Source: Mesocentrotus franciscanus
Taxonomy: Eukaryota > Echinodermata > Echinoidea > Camarodonta > Strongylocentrotidae
Length of the DNA: 64,000 bases
NCBI GenBank assembly: GCA_037976565.1
Contig: CP137685.1
Span: 19,580,449 to 19,644,448 of the forward strand
Reading direction: 5' to 3'
This document shows positions 22,921 to 35,389 of the stretch, in pieces. The notes under the pieces are model-generated. The model ran no database searches. It worked only from the letters and a program-made list of their open reading frames with translations, and was not told the origin of the DNA. The translations under genes and the position numbers were made by a program. Within the stretch, counting starts at the first letter, position 1; the number at the start of each line of letters is the position of its first letter.

Positions 22921-23310
22921 TAGGCCTGTCTTTATCAGCTCGAGATTGCCAAATAACCCGCTATTTTAACTATCCCGATCGTAAATTATCCAGCTAATTT
23001 GCGTCTTCATCAGCCCGCAGTTGCAATTGGCGGGATATTTGGTCGAGATAGTCATCCCAAGATATCTTGGGCTAGTTTGCAAACTATCCTGCTATTTGGC
23101 AAAATATCCCGCTATTTGTCCGGTGCGTCTTCACCAGCCCGAAGACTCGCACTATGCGCGAACGCTGAGCAAACTATCTCAAGCTAATTTCTCAAGCTCG
23201 AGATTCATGAAACTCGAGCTGATGAAGACGTGATTTGTAACTTCGGTCTTATTTCCCAAATCAGAAATAGCGGGCTATTTGGCAATTTCGAGCTGATGAA
23301 GACACACCTA
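22921..23310. mobile_element. TIR element (TAGGCCTGTC family) copy 1
   Basis: The left end taggcctgtctttatcagct then cgagattgccaaataacccg is matched by the inverted right end gcgggctatttggcaatttc then gagctgatgaagacacacct; the TIR is about 45 bp. Flanks are TA on both sides. Internally, motifs like cgtcttcatcagcccgcagt recur, so subterminal repeats are present. A related copy lies at 50166-50491. Frames of 60-70 codons are repeat translations. Confidence 0.85.
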
Positions 23311-23479
23311 TTATTATCAAACGATGTATGGTATTGACACAGTTCTATATATTTCCATATACACCAGATAATTCCTTGAAACAAACTCATACAACAGTGA
23401 ATAATTTTGTATCTTTTCTTTTTCATTTAAATATATTCTCACAAACTTATCTATGGCCCATCAGTGAAATTCGTATCAC

Positions 23480-23510
23480 TCTTTCATCTTCTCTCTCTCT
23501 CTGATTAAAT
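23480..23510 (+). repeat. (CT)n microsatellite
   Basis: catcttctctctctctctga; short. Confidence 0.7.
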
Positions 23511-23954
23511 CATTTTCTTTCTATTATTATTGTTATTGGCCCAGCAGTCAATCAATCATTCATATTATATATACAGGATGTCAATCTTACACTTGACACT
23601 AATTGTAATCAAAGTTCGAGCAATGTATCAGTAATAAACCAAACCTTCACTAAAATATTCCATTTCTCACAATCATCTCCGAAAAATAGATATCTGTACA
23701 ATAATTTCAATCATCGTATCTGCATCCCTCTCTTCTCGTTAATAGAATATTCATCATGTGACAACAGAAAACCAATCCAAGGATAATCATCCTCGAATTA
23801 ATGAAATTTCATCGAGCCATTGTTTTTGTTTTTGCGGTGAGTCACAACTTAATATTGGAATGAATGCCAATAGAGGGAAGAGCTCAAATTGAATTCATTT
23901 ATTATTTATGGGCAGATGTTGTCTCAGCATCGTACACAGCTCGTTATTGATGCA

Positions 23955-24015
23955 TTCATGATGATGGTAGTGGTGATGATGATGGTGGTGGTGGTGGTGG
24001 TGGTAATGGGTTTGT

Positions 24016-24066
<51 letters not shown>

Positions 24067-24088
24067 GAGAGAGAGAGAGAGAAAGGGG
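23955..24088 (+). repeat. (GATGGT)n then (AG)n microsatellites
   Basis: atgatgatggtggtggtggt followed by more than 60 bases of near-pure (AG)n with a few interruptions. Confidence 0.9.
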
Positions 24089-24109
24089 TTTATTCAATGG
24101 TTTCTCCTA

Positions 24110-25590
24110 AATTAACCACACATTCCATACCGGACATTAATCGAGGGTAGCTATCTCGAGAACCATCCCATGATGGGTTTCATCCACAGGGGGATAAAAA
24201 GACATTGTGCTCTTGATTGTGTCTACATGTGAGAGCATCCCTTTCAATTACGATGATGCTGGATGATACCTGGTTGCCATGCCAACTAATTTACCTAATT
24301 TACTGTCAAATACTAATTCCCGTTCTCTCCCTAATGAAAAGTTGATAATTTTGTGCAATATTTTTTAACACCTGGTATGACTGTTCAATTCCCATTGTAT
24401 TGTAATCTTCATAACTCAAAGTGCTAGGACTTCTTCCAAGTGAGAAAGCACCCTGAAAGTTAGTCATACGTTCACACTCTGCGTTCCATATGAATTTGGC
24501 CGGCTATCACATTAGTAGAATGGCGGATGGGCTATGCGGACATGAGAAATTAAATCATAGAAATCCAGCTCTCTCTTTCTCTTCAGGGAAGAAACAGACG
24601 TGCGTGCCTCCACGCGCCGTTCCTCCATTCACGACAAAATACACTAATTCAAGAGTGTTTGCGCAAGGTACTCCTTTACAATCAAACTCCTCGGCTGTTT
24701 GCCTAGTCCTATCAAAAAGTATCAATACTTATGAGTGGAGGAGAGACCTGGAGAGAATGAAATGTAGAAGATACAACTAGAAAGAGGAGAATCAACCTCC
24801 ACTTTCTCAGGTAGGAGAAATTAGTCATCTTCCAAACACTGCTGTCTATTGTTACCAAGTGTCATGAAATACGGCGGGTGAATTTCATCCATTGTTGCCT
24901 GTGTTTGAGTTTAATACCCCCTGCCTCAGACCTCAGCTCCTATAATTATCGAACAAGCGTTTTCGGCATGAAAAATCAGGTTTTGTGGATTTTTCCTCTC
25001 GCATCTCTAATGGATCTACCGGGTGCTCCGTTCTCCCATCTCCCTTCTCAGTTGTCCACCTTTCCGTTCCACGCTACAGAGATTACGACTCCTAGATATC
25101 GCATTTCAAGTCGATATATTTGTCATTTTTTGGTAACATATTAACAAGTCTAAAGTGGTTCCTATAGACCCATCTTCTGGCTGGTGTATTAGAGATTTAG
25201 GTGTCGGCATGGGGGCAGGGGAGCACGGGAGGGTATTGGATTTCTTCAATTAGCGGTATCTCGCTACTCTGGGATTAAGTTCCCAGGATGTGTGTTTTCA
25301 TCGTCGTAACAGTCAATAACGGACCGACATCTCACAGCCTTTATAATCCATTCCCCGGAGAATTATGAATCCTTTTACGATTCCAATCATTCTTAAAAAA
25401 GAGCCATTCATTAGCACTATTGATTACAGGAGTTAGAAATGTAGTCCTTTTTCATAGCGATCGAGAGAAACAGAGCAGAGCAGAGCAGAAGAGAAGGGGT
25501 AGAAAGCTTCCATTTTGAGAAGAGAACTGTACTAATCTTTTAAGCTCACAGTAGAGGGTAGTAACACATAATCGGTCCTACAGGATTAAG
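24110..25590. other. Repeat-poor segment, possible regulatory DNA
   Basis: This segment has no recognised repeats, more even base composition and dispersed CpG than its neighbours. Frames at 24490-24780 (96 codons) and 24878-25144 (88 codons) show no recognisable domain and no convincing pair of splice sites. In an intron this long, such a segment is a candidate for a conserved non-coding element; that is inference only. Confidence 0.3.
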
Positions 25591-26217
25591 TCATTGCAGA
25601 GAAGTGTCATAAAAGTACAAAGTACATGCAAAATCGCTAATTTCGAAACAAACAATACCATGACTCAGAAAGGTATGCCGAATGGACGGAAAGCATCCCC
25701 CATCTTTTTTTCCTTTTTCCTTTTGCTACCCCTTCTCTCATCTTTCCCTGAAAGGGTGGTCAACAGAATGTATGCACAACCCAGTTTGCAAAACATGGAA
25801 AATATGAGTGAGAAGTATGCTCTGTTTCCAGTCTATTTCCTACCAAAAAATGAACAAAGGAACCAGTTTGGGGGACATTTTATCTCTTTTTTGTCATAAA
25901 AGTGGTGAAAAGATGTGGTTCAATAGAATAAGGTCCAAATCTGTTCTAGGTAAGGTAACCCTTTTGATATGGTAGATCTAAGGGGTTTGAACTGTCAAAT
26001 TGAATGATGTCGTTGATTCGCATAATAGTATTTTCTCTCCTTCTTCTCCTCATTTTCAGTCAAGGACTATTGATCTATGATTTGGGTTTAGTTTGTTTTC
26101 CCACCATTTATTTCACTGACTTGAAACCTAGCAAAAATTGTTTTTCTTAAAAACATTTTTGAAATGTTAGGACAGTGCAGTGACTTTTGGAAGTATTTTT
26201 TTTATCATATGTTGTTA

Positions 26218-26754
26218 AAGGTAGTGTATCCCTTTTGCAGCCAACATCTCATTCTGTAGAACTTTGCAGAAATTATTAATATGTCCCGTATGTATGTCCT
26301 ATCTTTGAAATTTAAACATAAGCAGTGTCCTAGTATTCAAATTATGCAAGGAAACCTGTTTACTTTCTAGAATTCACTGTCAGACACCATTGAGTGACTG
26401 ACTGACTTCTTTTTTTCTTTGGTAATTACATATATAAAATGAGCTGTAAAGGTAGATGAGCATTTGTCTACATCAATAACCCACTTCTTGTAATGGCCAA
26501 AATTAAACTGATTGAATCTTTGCGCAGCACAAAACGTACGACCATTTGGTACATGGGTCTGAAAATCAGACTATTTAATTAAACGACCGCGATCGCTAAG
26601 TTTGATTCGACAACTAATAGTCGTTATTTTCCCACAAAAAGACATATTCAAGCCCTTTTGTTTTCAGGGAAGTTCTGAATTAGTAATATCTTTCAAATGC
26701 CATTGGAATTTTAACTTTTCATATTTTTGGCCTGCAAATGGGACATAGTACCTT
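26218..26754 (+). mobile_element. TA-flanked MITE (ACTATGTCCC family)
   Basis: Starts aaggtagtgtatcccttttg and ends gggacatagtacctt with TA on both sides. It is more diverged than the other copies; for example, the tail of the middle segment reads aaacgaccgcgatcgctaag. Confidence 0.85.
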
Positions 26755-26819
26755 TAACAAGTAGGTAGCCATTCAGCTCTGGTCCCAAGAAAGAAGAAGA
26801 AATGTAAAAAAGAGGGCTG

Positions 26820-27170
26820 CTCAGAAAAAGATTAGTCGTTAGAGACAGGTAAAGAGGAAAATGGGATAGTGCATAACGAGGGAAGAGATAGATAGATAAA
26901 AATTATTGATTGTATTGTAGGCTTAAGTAGAGCGTGAGAATAATATCTAGGAAAAGGATGTAGGAAAAGGATGTACACAATAGGAAGGATGGGGGTGGGG
27001 AAGAGGGAACATAAATAGGAAAAGAGTACGTGGTAAGAAAGAGGAAGAAACGGAGTGTTATAGCTGAGGGGAAAGGGGGTTGAGAGATCGATAGAGAGTG
27101 TGTGGGGAAGGAAGGGAGACAGAAAAAATAAGGGGAGAAAGGAAGCCATAACAAAGATAAGAGGGAGGAT

Positions 27171-27215
<45 letters not shown>

Positions 27216-27400
27216 ATGATAGACAGAGGGATGAGAGAGAGAGGGGTGAGAGAGAGAGGGAGAGACAAAGAGACAGAAACAGAGAGAGCAAAAAAGAGAT
27301 AATGAAAGCCTAAGAAAGAAGAAACAGGCAAGAAAGAAGAAACCCCCAAAAGAAAAAAAGAAACGGAAGATAGCAAGCCACAAGAGAAAATGAGCAGGAT
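26820..27400 (-). repeat. Long purine-rich tract with (AG)n core
   Basis: A/G-rich on the plus strand, with (GA)n at about 27175-27212. The long minus frames (219, 188 and 77 codons) are Leu/Ser/Phe-rich readings of this tract in several overlapping frames, not genes. Confidence 0.9.
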
Positions 27401-28129
27401 GAGATCGAATGGAGGGAGCCCACTGCAGGACATCATCATCCAAATGCCCGTCTTCATTAGCAGAACCAACTACTCTGAAGCTCCAGGCCAAGGGGGTGCT
27501 GTAATAGGTGTGAGAACTTATGTTTACATTGACACCTTATGTTAGGGTCCTCCAATTACCCACATTAGGAGCATCCCTAGGGGGGCTGCATCCTCACCAT
27601 CTTAACCCCATTCTGGGTCTAGACATGACACCCTTTCTAACCCCCTCCCACCCCCAATTCTCCCAAATCTCATTCACTGGTAGAACACATCCCTATCGTT
27701 GTCTGAGAAATTTAATGCAGAAGGTAAGGTATGGCCCGTACACATTATAGAATGATCTTCTTACTTCTTGTCATTTAATTGAAAGATTGTGTAGAAACAT
27801 GTATGATACCAAGTATCTCCTTGATGATACATTGTCTATATTATAGGCCTACATGTCTAATTGACATGAGTGAAATATAGACTATGCTAAAAAATTTCTT
27901 TTAGAGAAAAGTGGATATCTATCAAAATTTTAGTAGAAAACAATTGGGATGCTGAGCACAAGGGAAATAACAAAGCTGCCATTTTGCCTTTGGTCACAAA
28001 TTTAGGCACAAATAAAAAAAAATTATTAATCAATTATTTACACAATTTATAGATTTTTTCAAGATTAGTTTTCTTTAAACATGTTGCAAATTGGTCTAGG
28101 CTGAGAAATCTGTACTTGTGTTTGCAGAC

Positions 28130-28200
28130 TCCCCTACCCTCTTCCTCTTCTTTTTCTTCTCCTCCGCCTCCTTCTCTCTCTCTCTCTCTCAGTTGATTTT
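28130..28200 (+). repeat. CT-rich microsatellite
   Basis: cctcttcctcttctttttct then (CT)n. Confidence 0.8.
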
Positions 28201-28449
28201 TGTCTATAAATGTTTACACTCTGTCTCACAGTTTATAGCCATGTTCATATGTAGACACCAAGGCTGGCCATGGTCCTAAAATATCCATAAATATGTTTAT
28301 TACAGCTCACAATCACTACCGAAAGATGTAAAATTTCCTGCGAAAAAATTACACCCATTTCTAGTAGGAAATAAATACCGCCCTGACTCTGTACAGAATC
28401 TGCACTAAAGTTTATGTCGGAGCTTAACAAAGACACTGTAATACCATGT

Positions 28450-28830
28450 TACAAAATTAGAAGGATGAGATCTTCTCTCCTCTCTTTTTTCTATTTCTTT
28501 TGCTTTACTTTTTTTCTTTATCTTTTCTATCACAATATCCCAAATTTGATGTTTGCTCTTGTTTCATCATCTCTAAAAAAAGTAAATCATTGTTCCCTTT
28601 TATTTGCTTATTCTCTCTCTTCTCTCTGTTTCTTCCTTCCTGTTCCTCTAATTATTACCTTTCACTTTATTCAATGTACTTTTTCTTCCTTTAAAAATTC
28701 ACTTTGTTTCTCTTTTTTTCCTTCTATGTTACATTTTCATTTTTCTTTCAATTTGTATTACCATTTTCTTTCTTTTCTCTTTCTCTTCCCTTCAACCCTC
28801 TCCTACACTCTCTATTTCTGAATCTACCTT
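28450..28830 (+). repeat. Pyrimidine-rich segment
   Basis: T/C-rich sequence giving a Phe/Ser/Leu-rich 135-codon frame that resembles a membrane protein but reads similarly in a second frame (64 codons). No motif; best treated as compositional. Confidence 0.7.
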
Positions 28831-30220
28831 TTTTCAAGGGATCAGTGAGTTTTAACATTACTCTTGAACTTTAGAACTTGAAATACATACCTCCTTTCTT
28901 TATTGCATTTCGAGCATAACTAGTATATTTCTCCTATTACAAACTTCACAGTTTACAAAATAGCAAAATTGCACCAGTATGAACAAATTGAGAAAGGTAC
29001 ACTTTCACCTCAATATTCAATTTACCCAATGGAGAAATTGCAAGACATCTCTTCTCTGTAAAACCAGGCACATATGTGTCTGGTAAAATGAAGTCAATCT
29101 TTGCCTGTAAAATGTTTCCTAATTGGGGTAGCTATCAAGTTCATAGCCGGCAGATATCACCTATCATGGCGGGAATATCGGTTACCCTCAGTCATGTCGA
29201 AGCTTCTGCTAGAAGCCCTGACTTTTGCCAAACCAGTTACAGATGCACTTAAACAAATAAGCTCCCTTTATTATAGGATTAAAGGTAAAATGTTTCTTAA
29301 GTACAGGAATCAGAATTTAATATAATTATTTCAATCCATGTTTGAATCATAGATACCCTCATTTTAAATTTATTGGAAGAAAACTGTAAGATATTTGAAG
29401 ACAAAAAGGGCAGGTAAGTTTTTTGGTTCACTTATCCAACAACAACAGTATGAAAATGCCTGAATCAGCATATTCATTAAAAAACGAGGCATTCACTTTT
29501 CAGAACTGCCAACATATTTTAATGAAACTGCATGAATATAAGACACTGTTTGGAAAGTGCCACAGCTAAATGAAGTTCAGACAACCTCTTTCTATTTGGG
29601 AATATAATTTATGATGGTTGAAATGATATAAGTTTCAAATGCACTCAATAGTCAAAATGTCTCAAAATTGGAATGAAAGCACTGACCTGCATCAAACTTG
29701 ATGGAATCATACACCTTCAAAACCAAACTTGCATGAATAACGACGACCTCTCTGCTAAATCATATGACTCAAACTTGGAACTCGATGATCATCTAAGATT
29801 TCCAAGTTTGCATTTGGCATCTTCAAGAGTGTCAAACACTAAATTATAATACTCATGCACACTTCAAGACAGAGTTAGATTGTCAGTTTCTTTTCTGCTC
29901 ATTTCTTACAGAGCAAACTTTAATATTGTTTGACTCTGCTAATTTACAGGTTTAAGCCACCAAGTTCACAAACATGTTACAAATGAGATTTTGCATGAGA
30001 AGCCTTGATTGATGGCTCCTCTTTTATTGTTTATTTTGCTACGAAGAATGTACCATGACACATTACTTTGCTGCTACCAAACTCTTTTTAATTGTTTAAA
30101 AAGGAAAATAGCTTTTCATGAAGAAACAAAAATCTTTATCTAGAAGCACTGGAGACAAAATTAAAATGTGGGTGGTGCAAACCTCCTTCAGCAGAAAAGA
30201 GGTAAAAGTGGCACTAATAG
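28830..30220. other. Intron sequence without recognised features
   Basis: AT-rich. The 74-codon plus frame at 29101-29325 starts in a slightly GC-richer patch (29140-29225) but has no recognised family or clear splice sites. Confidence 0.45.
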
Positions 30221-30223
30221 CAT

Positions 30224-30582
30224 GTTCAGACTAAAGGAAATTTATAGGAAATTTATGTGAAATTTGTATATAAGAAACGTCGTATAAAGAAACGTTGTAT
30301 AAAGAATCATTGTATAGCGAAAAAGGTGTACAGACTAGAAAACCACATTGTATAAAGAAACTAATTTTGACAATGTCAGTTGATATGACAGCTAGCCAAT
30401 CATAAGTGCGCGCTCCCGATAAGCCCCGCCCAGTTATAGGATTTTCATATGAAATGATGCTTAAACATACGTTCTGTTAAACGATGTTTCGTTGTACGAC
30501 GTTTCAGACAACAAAATAATTTTATGACTTATCGTACAACTATACAAGATTTGCTTTACAACGAGAGTGCTAGTAGTCTGAA
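30224..30582. mobile_element. Foldback/MITE family copy with GTTCAGACT ends
   Basis: Terminal inverted repeats are gttcagact at the left and agtctgaa at the right. Near the left end, aaagaaacgtcgtat-type units of about 15-16 bp are repeated in tandem (30271-30320). The core is the reverse complement of the 12.2 and 39.5 kb copies: gacagctagccaatcat, agtgcgcgctcccgataagc, cccgcccagtta. The right arm has tacgacgtttcag and cttatcgtacaac. No coding capacity. Confidence 0.7.
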
Positions 30583-31014
30583 GGCAGGACAAATGTTTAA
30601 AGCAGATATCCAACAGAAAACTAGACAGTGAGGATATACCTCTAGGCACTCTGTAAATACCTAAATACCATCACCTCAGTGATACAAGACAACCAAGCTG
30701 AAAAATCACGAGTTTGTTCTCGCAAGGCGTTGCATGGCCAGTTTGCAGAGTAACTCCTTGGTTTCTTGAGCCTAGAGGTGAAAACCCAGAGCGAAGACAA
30801 ATGCTTCAAATCTGATAATGTAACAGTTTGTGAACTAATGCACCCCTGTGACATACCTCAGGGCTGAGTTGGGGGGCAAAATATGGCTATCATACCTAAA
30901 CATAATTGACATCATGAAAGGCTGCTTTGTTCTTTAATTGTTATCGGGGCGGATGATCTTGAACCTTGGGTAACCGAATCGGGAGGTGGCCCTTGAGGGA
31001 GTGCTCGTCAGGAG

Positions 31015-31530
31015 AGCGGAAAGTGACAACTTACAGCTTGTTTACAGAGAGGGCCTGCCCGATTGCCTCACTGACTCATGGATGGGGAGTCAAGGTGGAA
31101 GGGTGGAGGGTGGAGGGAAGTCGGTGATTTGGTGGTAGTAGAGGAGGTTGTGGGGGTGGTAGTGGTGGTGATGGTGGTGGTGATGGTACAAGTAGCTTAT
31201 AGTTTGAATACTGAAATGACCTTATTTCCTCCCCGACTCATGGATGGATGGGAGGGAGGAAGAATGGGAGTCAAGGTGGATGGGGTGGAGGAGAAGAAGA
31301 AATAGTGGAGGTAGAGATTGAAGATGGTGGTGGTAGAAATGGTGGTGGTGGTAAGTGTGGTTTTAGAGGTGGTGATAACTTACAGCTCTCTATTTCCGCC
31401 CGCCTCCGATTAATGGATGGGGTGGATGACTGGATGGAGAGGAGTGGGAGTGAATGTGGTAGGGAGGAGTAGAGGATGGGCATGGTGGTGGTGGATGGCA
31501 GTGGTGAAAGTAATGGTGGTAATAACTTAA
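31015..31530 (+). repeat. G-rich tandem array, about three diverged units of roughly 165 bp
   Basis: Each unit runs from a tacag/tatag...ttt segment through catggatgggg or taatggatgggg to GGT/GGA-rich sequence; starts recur near 31035, 31195 and 31378. Inside are (GGT)n and (GGTGAT)n. Frames of 74-90 codons rich in Gly/Val or Pro/Ser are repeat translations. Confidence 0.7.
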
Positions 31531-31920
31531 TCCATGTTAACATTTCTTTAATCAGTAATCATGTGACCTGACAAGAAGACTGCATCCAACAACATTATTT
31601 AAATGACCAAAAGTACACTAAAATTTTATCTAAAATTGTAACAAATTTCATTCTGATATACTTTATGAATTAAACAGAGGATTACTTCATGATCGTTGAT
31701 CGTGAGGTTGTGGAAAGTGGCTGAAGTTAAAGATCTACTAATCCTTGCAATCATGCTCCCTTCCAAACAGTAAATTACAAAATTTTGAGGTAGTACCACT
31801 CAAAATAACTCTATTCCTCACTTCACCCCATCCCCGTAAAACATTTCAAAATGAGATTGAGAACAAGAGGATTAATATTCTCCATCTCCATCTCCCTGCC
31901 TGTGGGTGGGTGGGATGCAG

Positions 31921-32098
31921 AAGACACATGAAGGTGGTCTGGAAGAAGTTCCTTCAGACAGTCAAGAGTCAAGATGACATGTGCTCAATGGAATGTGTCA
32001 ATGATGGGAGCCCTAATCAAACAGACCCTGAAATAAATACATCCAGGATACTTGATTTGCCCGCTTCCATTTCATCCCATTCATGCTGCAAGTCACAG
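31921..32098 (+). CDS. Weak candidate exon, unknown product
   Basis: This stretch lies between an acceptor-like gtgggatgcag and a strong donor tcacag|gtgagag, inside a 125-codon open frame beginning at 31745. The translation (HMKVVWKKFLQTVKSQDDMC ...) is not low-complexity but matches no family I recognise. The donor is embedded in an (AG)n microsatellite, which can create GTGAG by chance. It is on the opposite strand to UNC5. Could be a non-coding RNA exon or chance. Confidence 0.15.
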
Positions 32099-32165
32099 GT
32101 GAGAGAGAGAGAGAGAGAATGAGAGAGAGAGGGGGAGAGAGAGAGAGAAAGAGAGAGAGAGAGCT
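32099..32165 (+). repeat. (AG)n microsatellite
   Basis: Near-pure gagagagaga with interruptions. Confidence 0.9.
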
Positions 32166-32214
32166 TAGTCTCATACTCTAGCCCTTTTTGTGGGATTTGC
32201 AGAAGAGTGTTTTA

Positions 32215-32655
32215 GGGTGCGTTTATCGGGTCTTGCCATCAGATATGTACATATCGAACCCCACTATCGAACCCCACTATCGAACCCCACTATACGAACG
32301 TGATTCTCGGGATGTCGCGTTTATCGTCTCTTCACGATTCAAAATAAAGGCCTTGTCTCTGCCCAGCTGCTTTGCGCCGTTTGACCTTGGAAGCGGATTA
32401 GCCTGGGAAGGTCCATAGAGCTATATGGAAAGGTCCGATTTGTATGTGGGGTTCAAAACAGCTTTGCGTTTATCGTGTCTCAGAAACGTGATTCTGGCTG
32501 TATGTCACATTCAAAACGCACCTTTTTCGGCGTTACAATATGCCCATATCTAAAGACGTTTGAAATAGGGCTTTGCGTTTATCGCCTTAAAAATTTGCCT
32601 GAAAGACGTTTGAAAACGCTGATTCTAGGCAAAAATTTGGTCGATAAACGCGACC
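32215..32655. mobile_element. PIF/Harbinger-like MITE with TTA target duplication
   Basis: The left end gggtgcgtttatcgg and right end tcgataaacgcgacc are terminal inverted repeats. TTA at 32212-32214 and 32656-32658 are direct flanks, the TWA-type duplication known for PIF/Harbinger. The internal motif tttgcgtttatcg recurs twice. There is also a three-copy 13 bp tandem (atcgaaccccact). 441 bp, non-coding; a 76-codon frame is incidental. Confidence 0.8.
32253..32291 (+). repeat. Three perfect 13 bp tandem repeats
   Basis: atcgaaccccact repeated three times inside the MITE at 32215-32655. Confidence 0.95.
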
Positions 32656-33299
32656 TTAGTCTCAGCTAGCCTTTAGACTCAGCATTAAAACTTGCTTTTG
32701 TCATTTCCCTGTTCTTCTGCATGAGCATTTGTTTTGATTTTGTTGTTTCTTCCTCTTTTTAACATATTAACCCCTCTCTCTCCATGTAAATAAAACCTCT
32801 CTCATCCCATCCCTTCAATCTGTCTTGATATTACCCCCATCTCTTTGACTGTCTTACTCTTTCTCTTTCTCTAGTCTTACATTCTGTTTTTTTGTCTGCC
32901 TCGTGTATGTTATCTATATGTTTCCCTCTCTTTGTTTCCTTGTCTGGATCTTATGGTATGTCTACATTTCTGTCCATTTAACTATAGTTCTAAACCCAAA
33001 TTTAGAGTTATTAGTGAATGTCTCCTTTAAATCTTATTCTATTAAATCAAGCCGTAAAGCAGATAATGATCGACTGATGAGCAATCACAGCAGCTTATAG
33101 GAAGGTTGCAGCTCAATTTTATCCAGCATGTAGCAAAACTGATCCCAGAAAAAGAATCAACAAATATGAAATGGAAAAGAAAAATATTTGAGAATGCTTC
33201 GTTTATCCGAGGTGCACAATTCAATCATCTCATTTTAATGACCTGAAGAAGCGCTTTCCAGACAATCAAGCAAAATTTGTTTTCAAAAATTGTTGATAG

Positions 33300-33870
33300 A
33301 ATTCTCGGATTAGTGTTGGTCATTTTGACCCGAGGTCGCTTCTTCCTTTGACCAAAATAAAGGAGGTTTGACCAACAATTTTATACCCCTCTCTCTAACA
33401 ATGGAAAGGAAGAAAAATGTTGGTTTTTCTGGTAATCATTAAACTCTTATGATCTTTATCTAGGTGTCGGCAAAATGGACACTTCAGGAACTAGATAATG
33501 AGGTATTAAACCGGGCAGACGTAATCAAAAGGTAACAAAGGCAGGTCGTGATTACAGAACAGGAGTACGTTGGGGATAATGGCAGAATAAGATAGAGACC
33601 TCGGATATAATACCAATGGATTCTTTGTCGGGATGGATACACTGATAGCACCAATTGTCATCGTCCTGGAAATTGGGTTTCCAAAATTCTTTTTTTAGCA
33701 CGTACATGCTGATTTTGAGGGCCATGTTTCAAAGGAATGGGACAGCATCATTTGTCAGATTAGCTCCAAAATGTTAGAGGATTATGTTTGTTGTCTCCGT
33801 GGGGAGGGAGGGAGGGTAATTGAGGGGCACATTCATGGGGAGATTAGCGATTGATAAGTCTTGTCTCATG
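33300..33870. other. Repeat-free, mixed-composition segment
   Basis: Composition is less AT-rich than the neighbours (tcgtcctggaaattgggttt, gggagggagggagggtaatt) and no repeat family was recognised. No exon supported. Possible regulatory DNA, inference only. Confidence 0.25.
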
Positions 33871-35282
33871 ATGACCTTTCCCTGATAACTATACTCAACT
33901 TTTTGTCAATAAATATTTTCACACCAGCCTGCTACTCAAAGAAAAATGTAGTTTCTGCGTGCGTGTGTGCGGGAGGAAAAGGCGAATCACCAGGAACACA
34001 AAAATCTGTAGATTTCAGTATAAATCTGAAAATTAACCATAGAACAAATTGTCTGCTAAGAGTCAGATAGGCATTGAATCTATGTAAAATGATATGTGTC
34101 AAAATCCCCTTTAGGCTCTCAGCATATAACATTTCACATTTTCCAAAAGGCCACATTACAATGTGGACAATGTAAGAGTCTTATTTGCAGGCACAAATCC
34201 TTGTCAGTTGCAAAATATTGTGCAACATAGGATCTGACATGTAGACTACATCCCTCTGCTGTAGCTGCTCATAGCCATTGGGAACCTGGGTTAGACTTCA
34301 CTCGAAGACACAATATGTACTTTGAGCATGATTGCACAGACTTTTGAAACATCAACCTAGGTCTAGGACAATACGAATAGCCTTGTGTGTTATATTTTGA
34401 AATATACAAACAATGATGTATTACATAATCTGAATATGATTTTCATGGACAATACAATAGGTATTAACACCACCCATAAGTTCATTTCTTGAAAAATACT
34501 AGTGATCATCTTTTAGTTGATGGGTCAAATAAGAGTCTGATCTTGTAGACTACACTCAGACTACCAAAGTCCAGGAGATGCAGTGGATACCAGTGGACTG
34601 TCTGTGGGATGCACTCCTACATCGCCATGGTGATTCACCACCATTTCCAAGCCCAATGCAACACTGGTTCATTAAGCACAAGTTTTTAACTCCAAAAAGA
34701 TTCACTTAACATGACTCATTTCTTCTTTTCCAAAAGAGATTAATGCTAATTGCATCTTCTTTCGAGCAAATCTTGTGTTTTTGGTAGGCTCCAACAACCA
34801 AAGAATGCTCAAGGCCAAGGTCTACGGTTGGAAAGGCAATGGGTATATGGTATGAATTGTGACTCCCAGATGATGCAACTGTGGCAAAATAACGATGAAG
34901 AGTGTGTGTATGTGTTGATGGATATTTTCATAGAAATTAAGTTGAATACACACATACATGTACATATGTATTTCTCTTCCTGTAATAGAATCAGTACCTT
35001 ATAATAAGATTTTCCCTTATTTTCCCCCAAAACCTTGTACAGTTTTGAAAATATACAGCATTAAATAAGACATGCATTCTGTGAATTGCGGTTGAAATAA
35101 ATTGGGTCATTAGTGCAAATTGGTAAGCCTCCAAAAACAATTTGTCATATTGCATTAATTGTAGTTAATGAATAGCAGAATACTTGCAATTCACAACAAC
35201 TTCAACACATTTTTCTTTTTTACACAGTGGATGGCTTATAGATGAACTTATGCAAATGCAAACAAAAGATAAGCACCATGAC

Positions 35283-35305
35283 TATATATATATATATATA
35301 TATAT
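35283..35305 (+). repeat. (TA)n microsatellite
   Basis: About eleven TA units. Confidence 0.9.
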
Positions 35306-35389
35306 GACTTTTAAACTTGGTTGGTTCTATATTTCTCTCTATGTGCAACAGACTTCCTTCCATTCCAATTTACAAGCACAAAACCCTTA

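Noticed and set aside
26832..27491. 219-, 188- and 77-codon minus-strand frames
   Set aside because: They overlap in different frames over a purine-rich (AG)n tract and are Leu/Ser/Phe-rich translations of it.
28414..28821. 135-codon hydrophobic frame as a membrane protein
   Set aside because: Hydrophobicity follows from T/C-rich composition; a second frame in the same tract looks alike.
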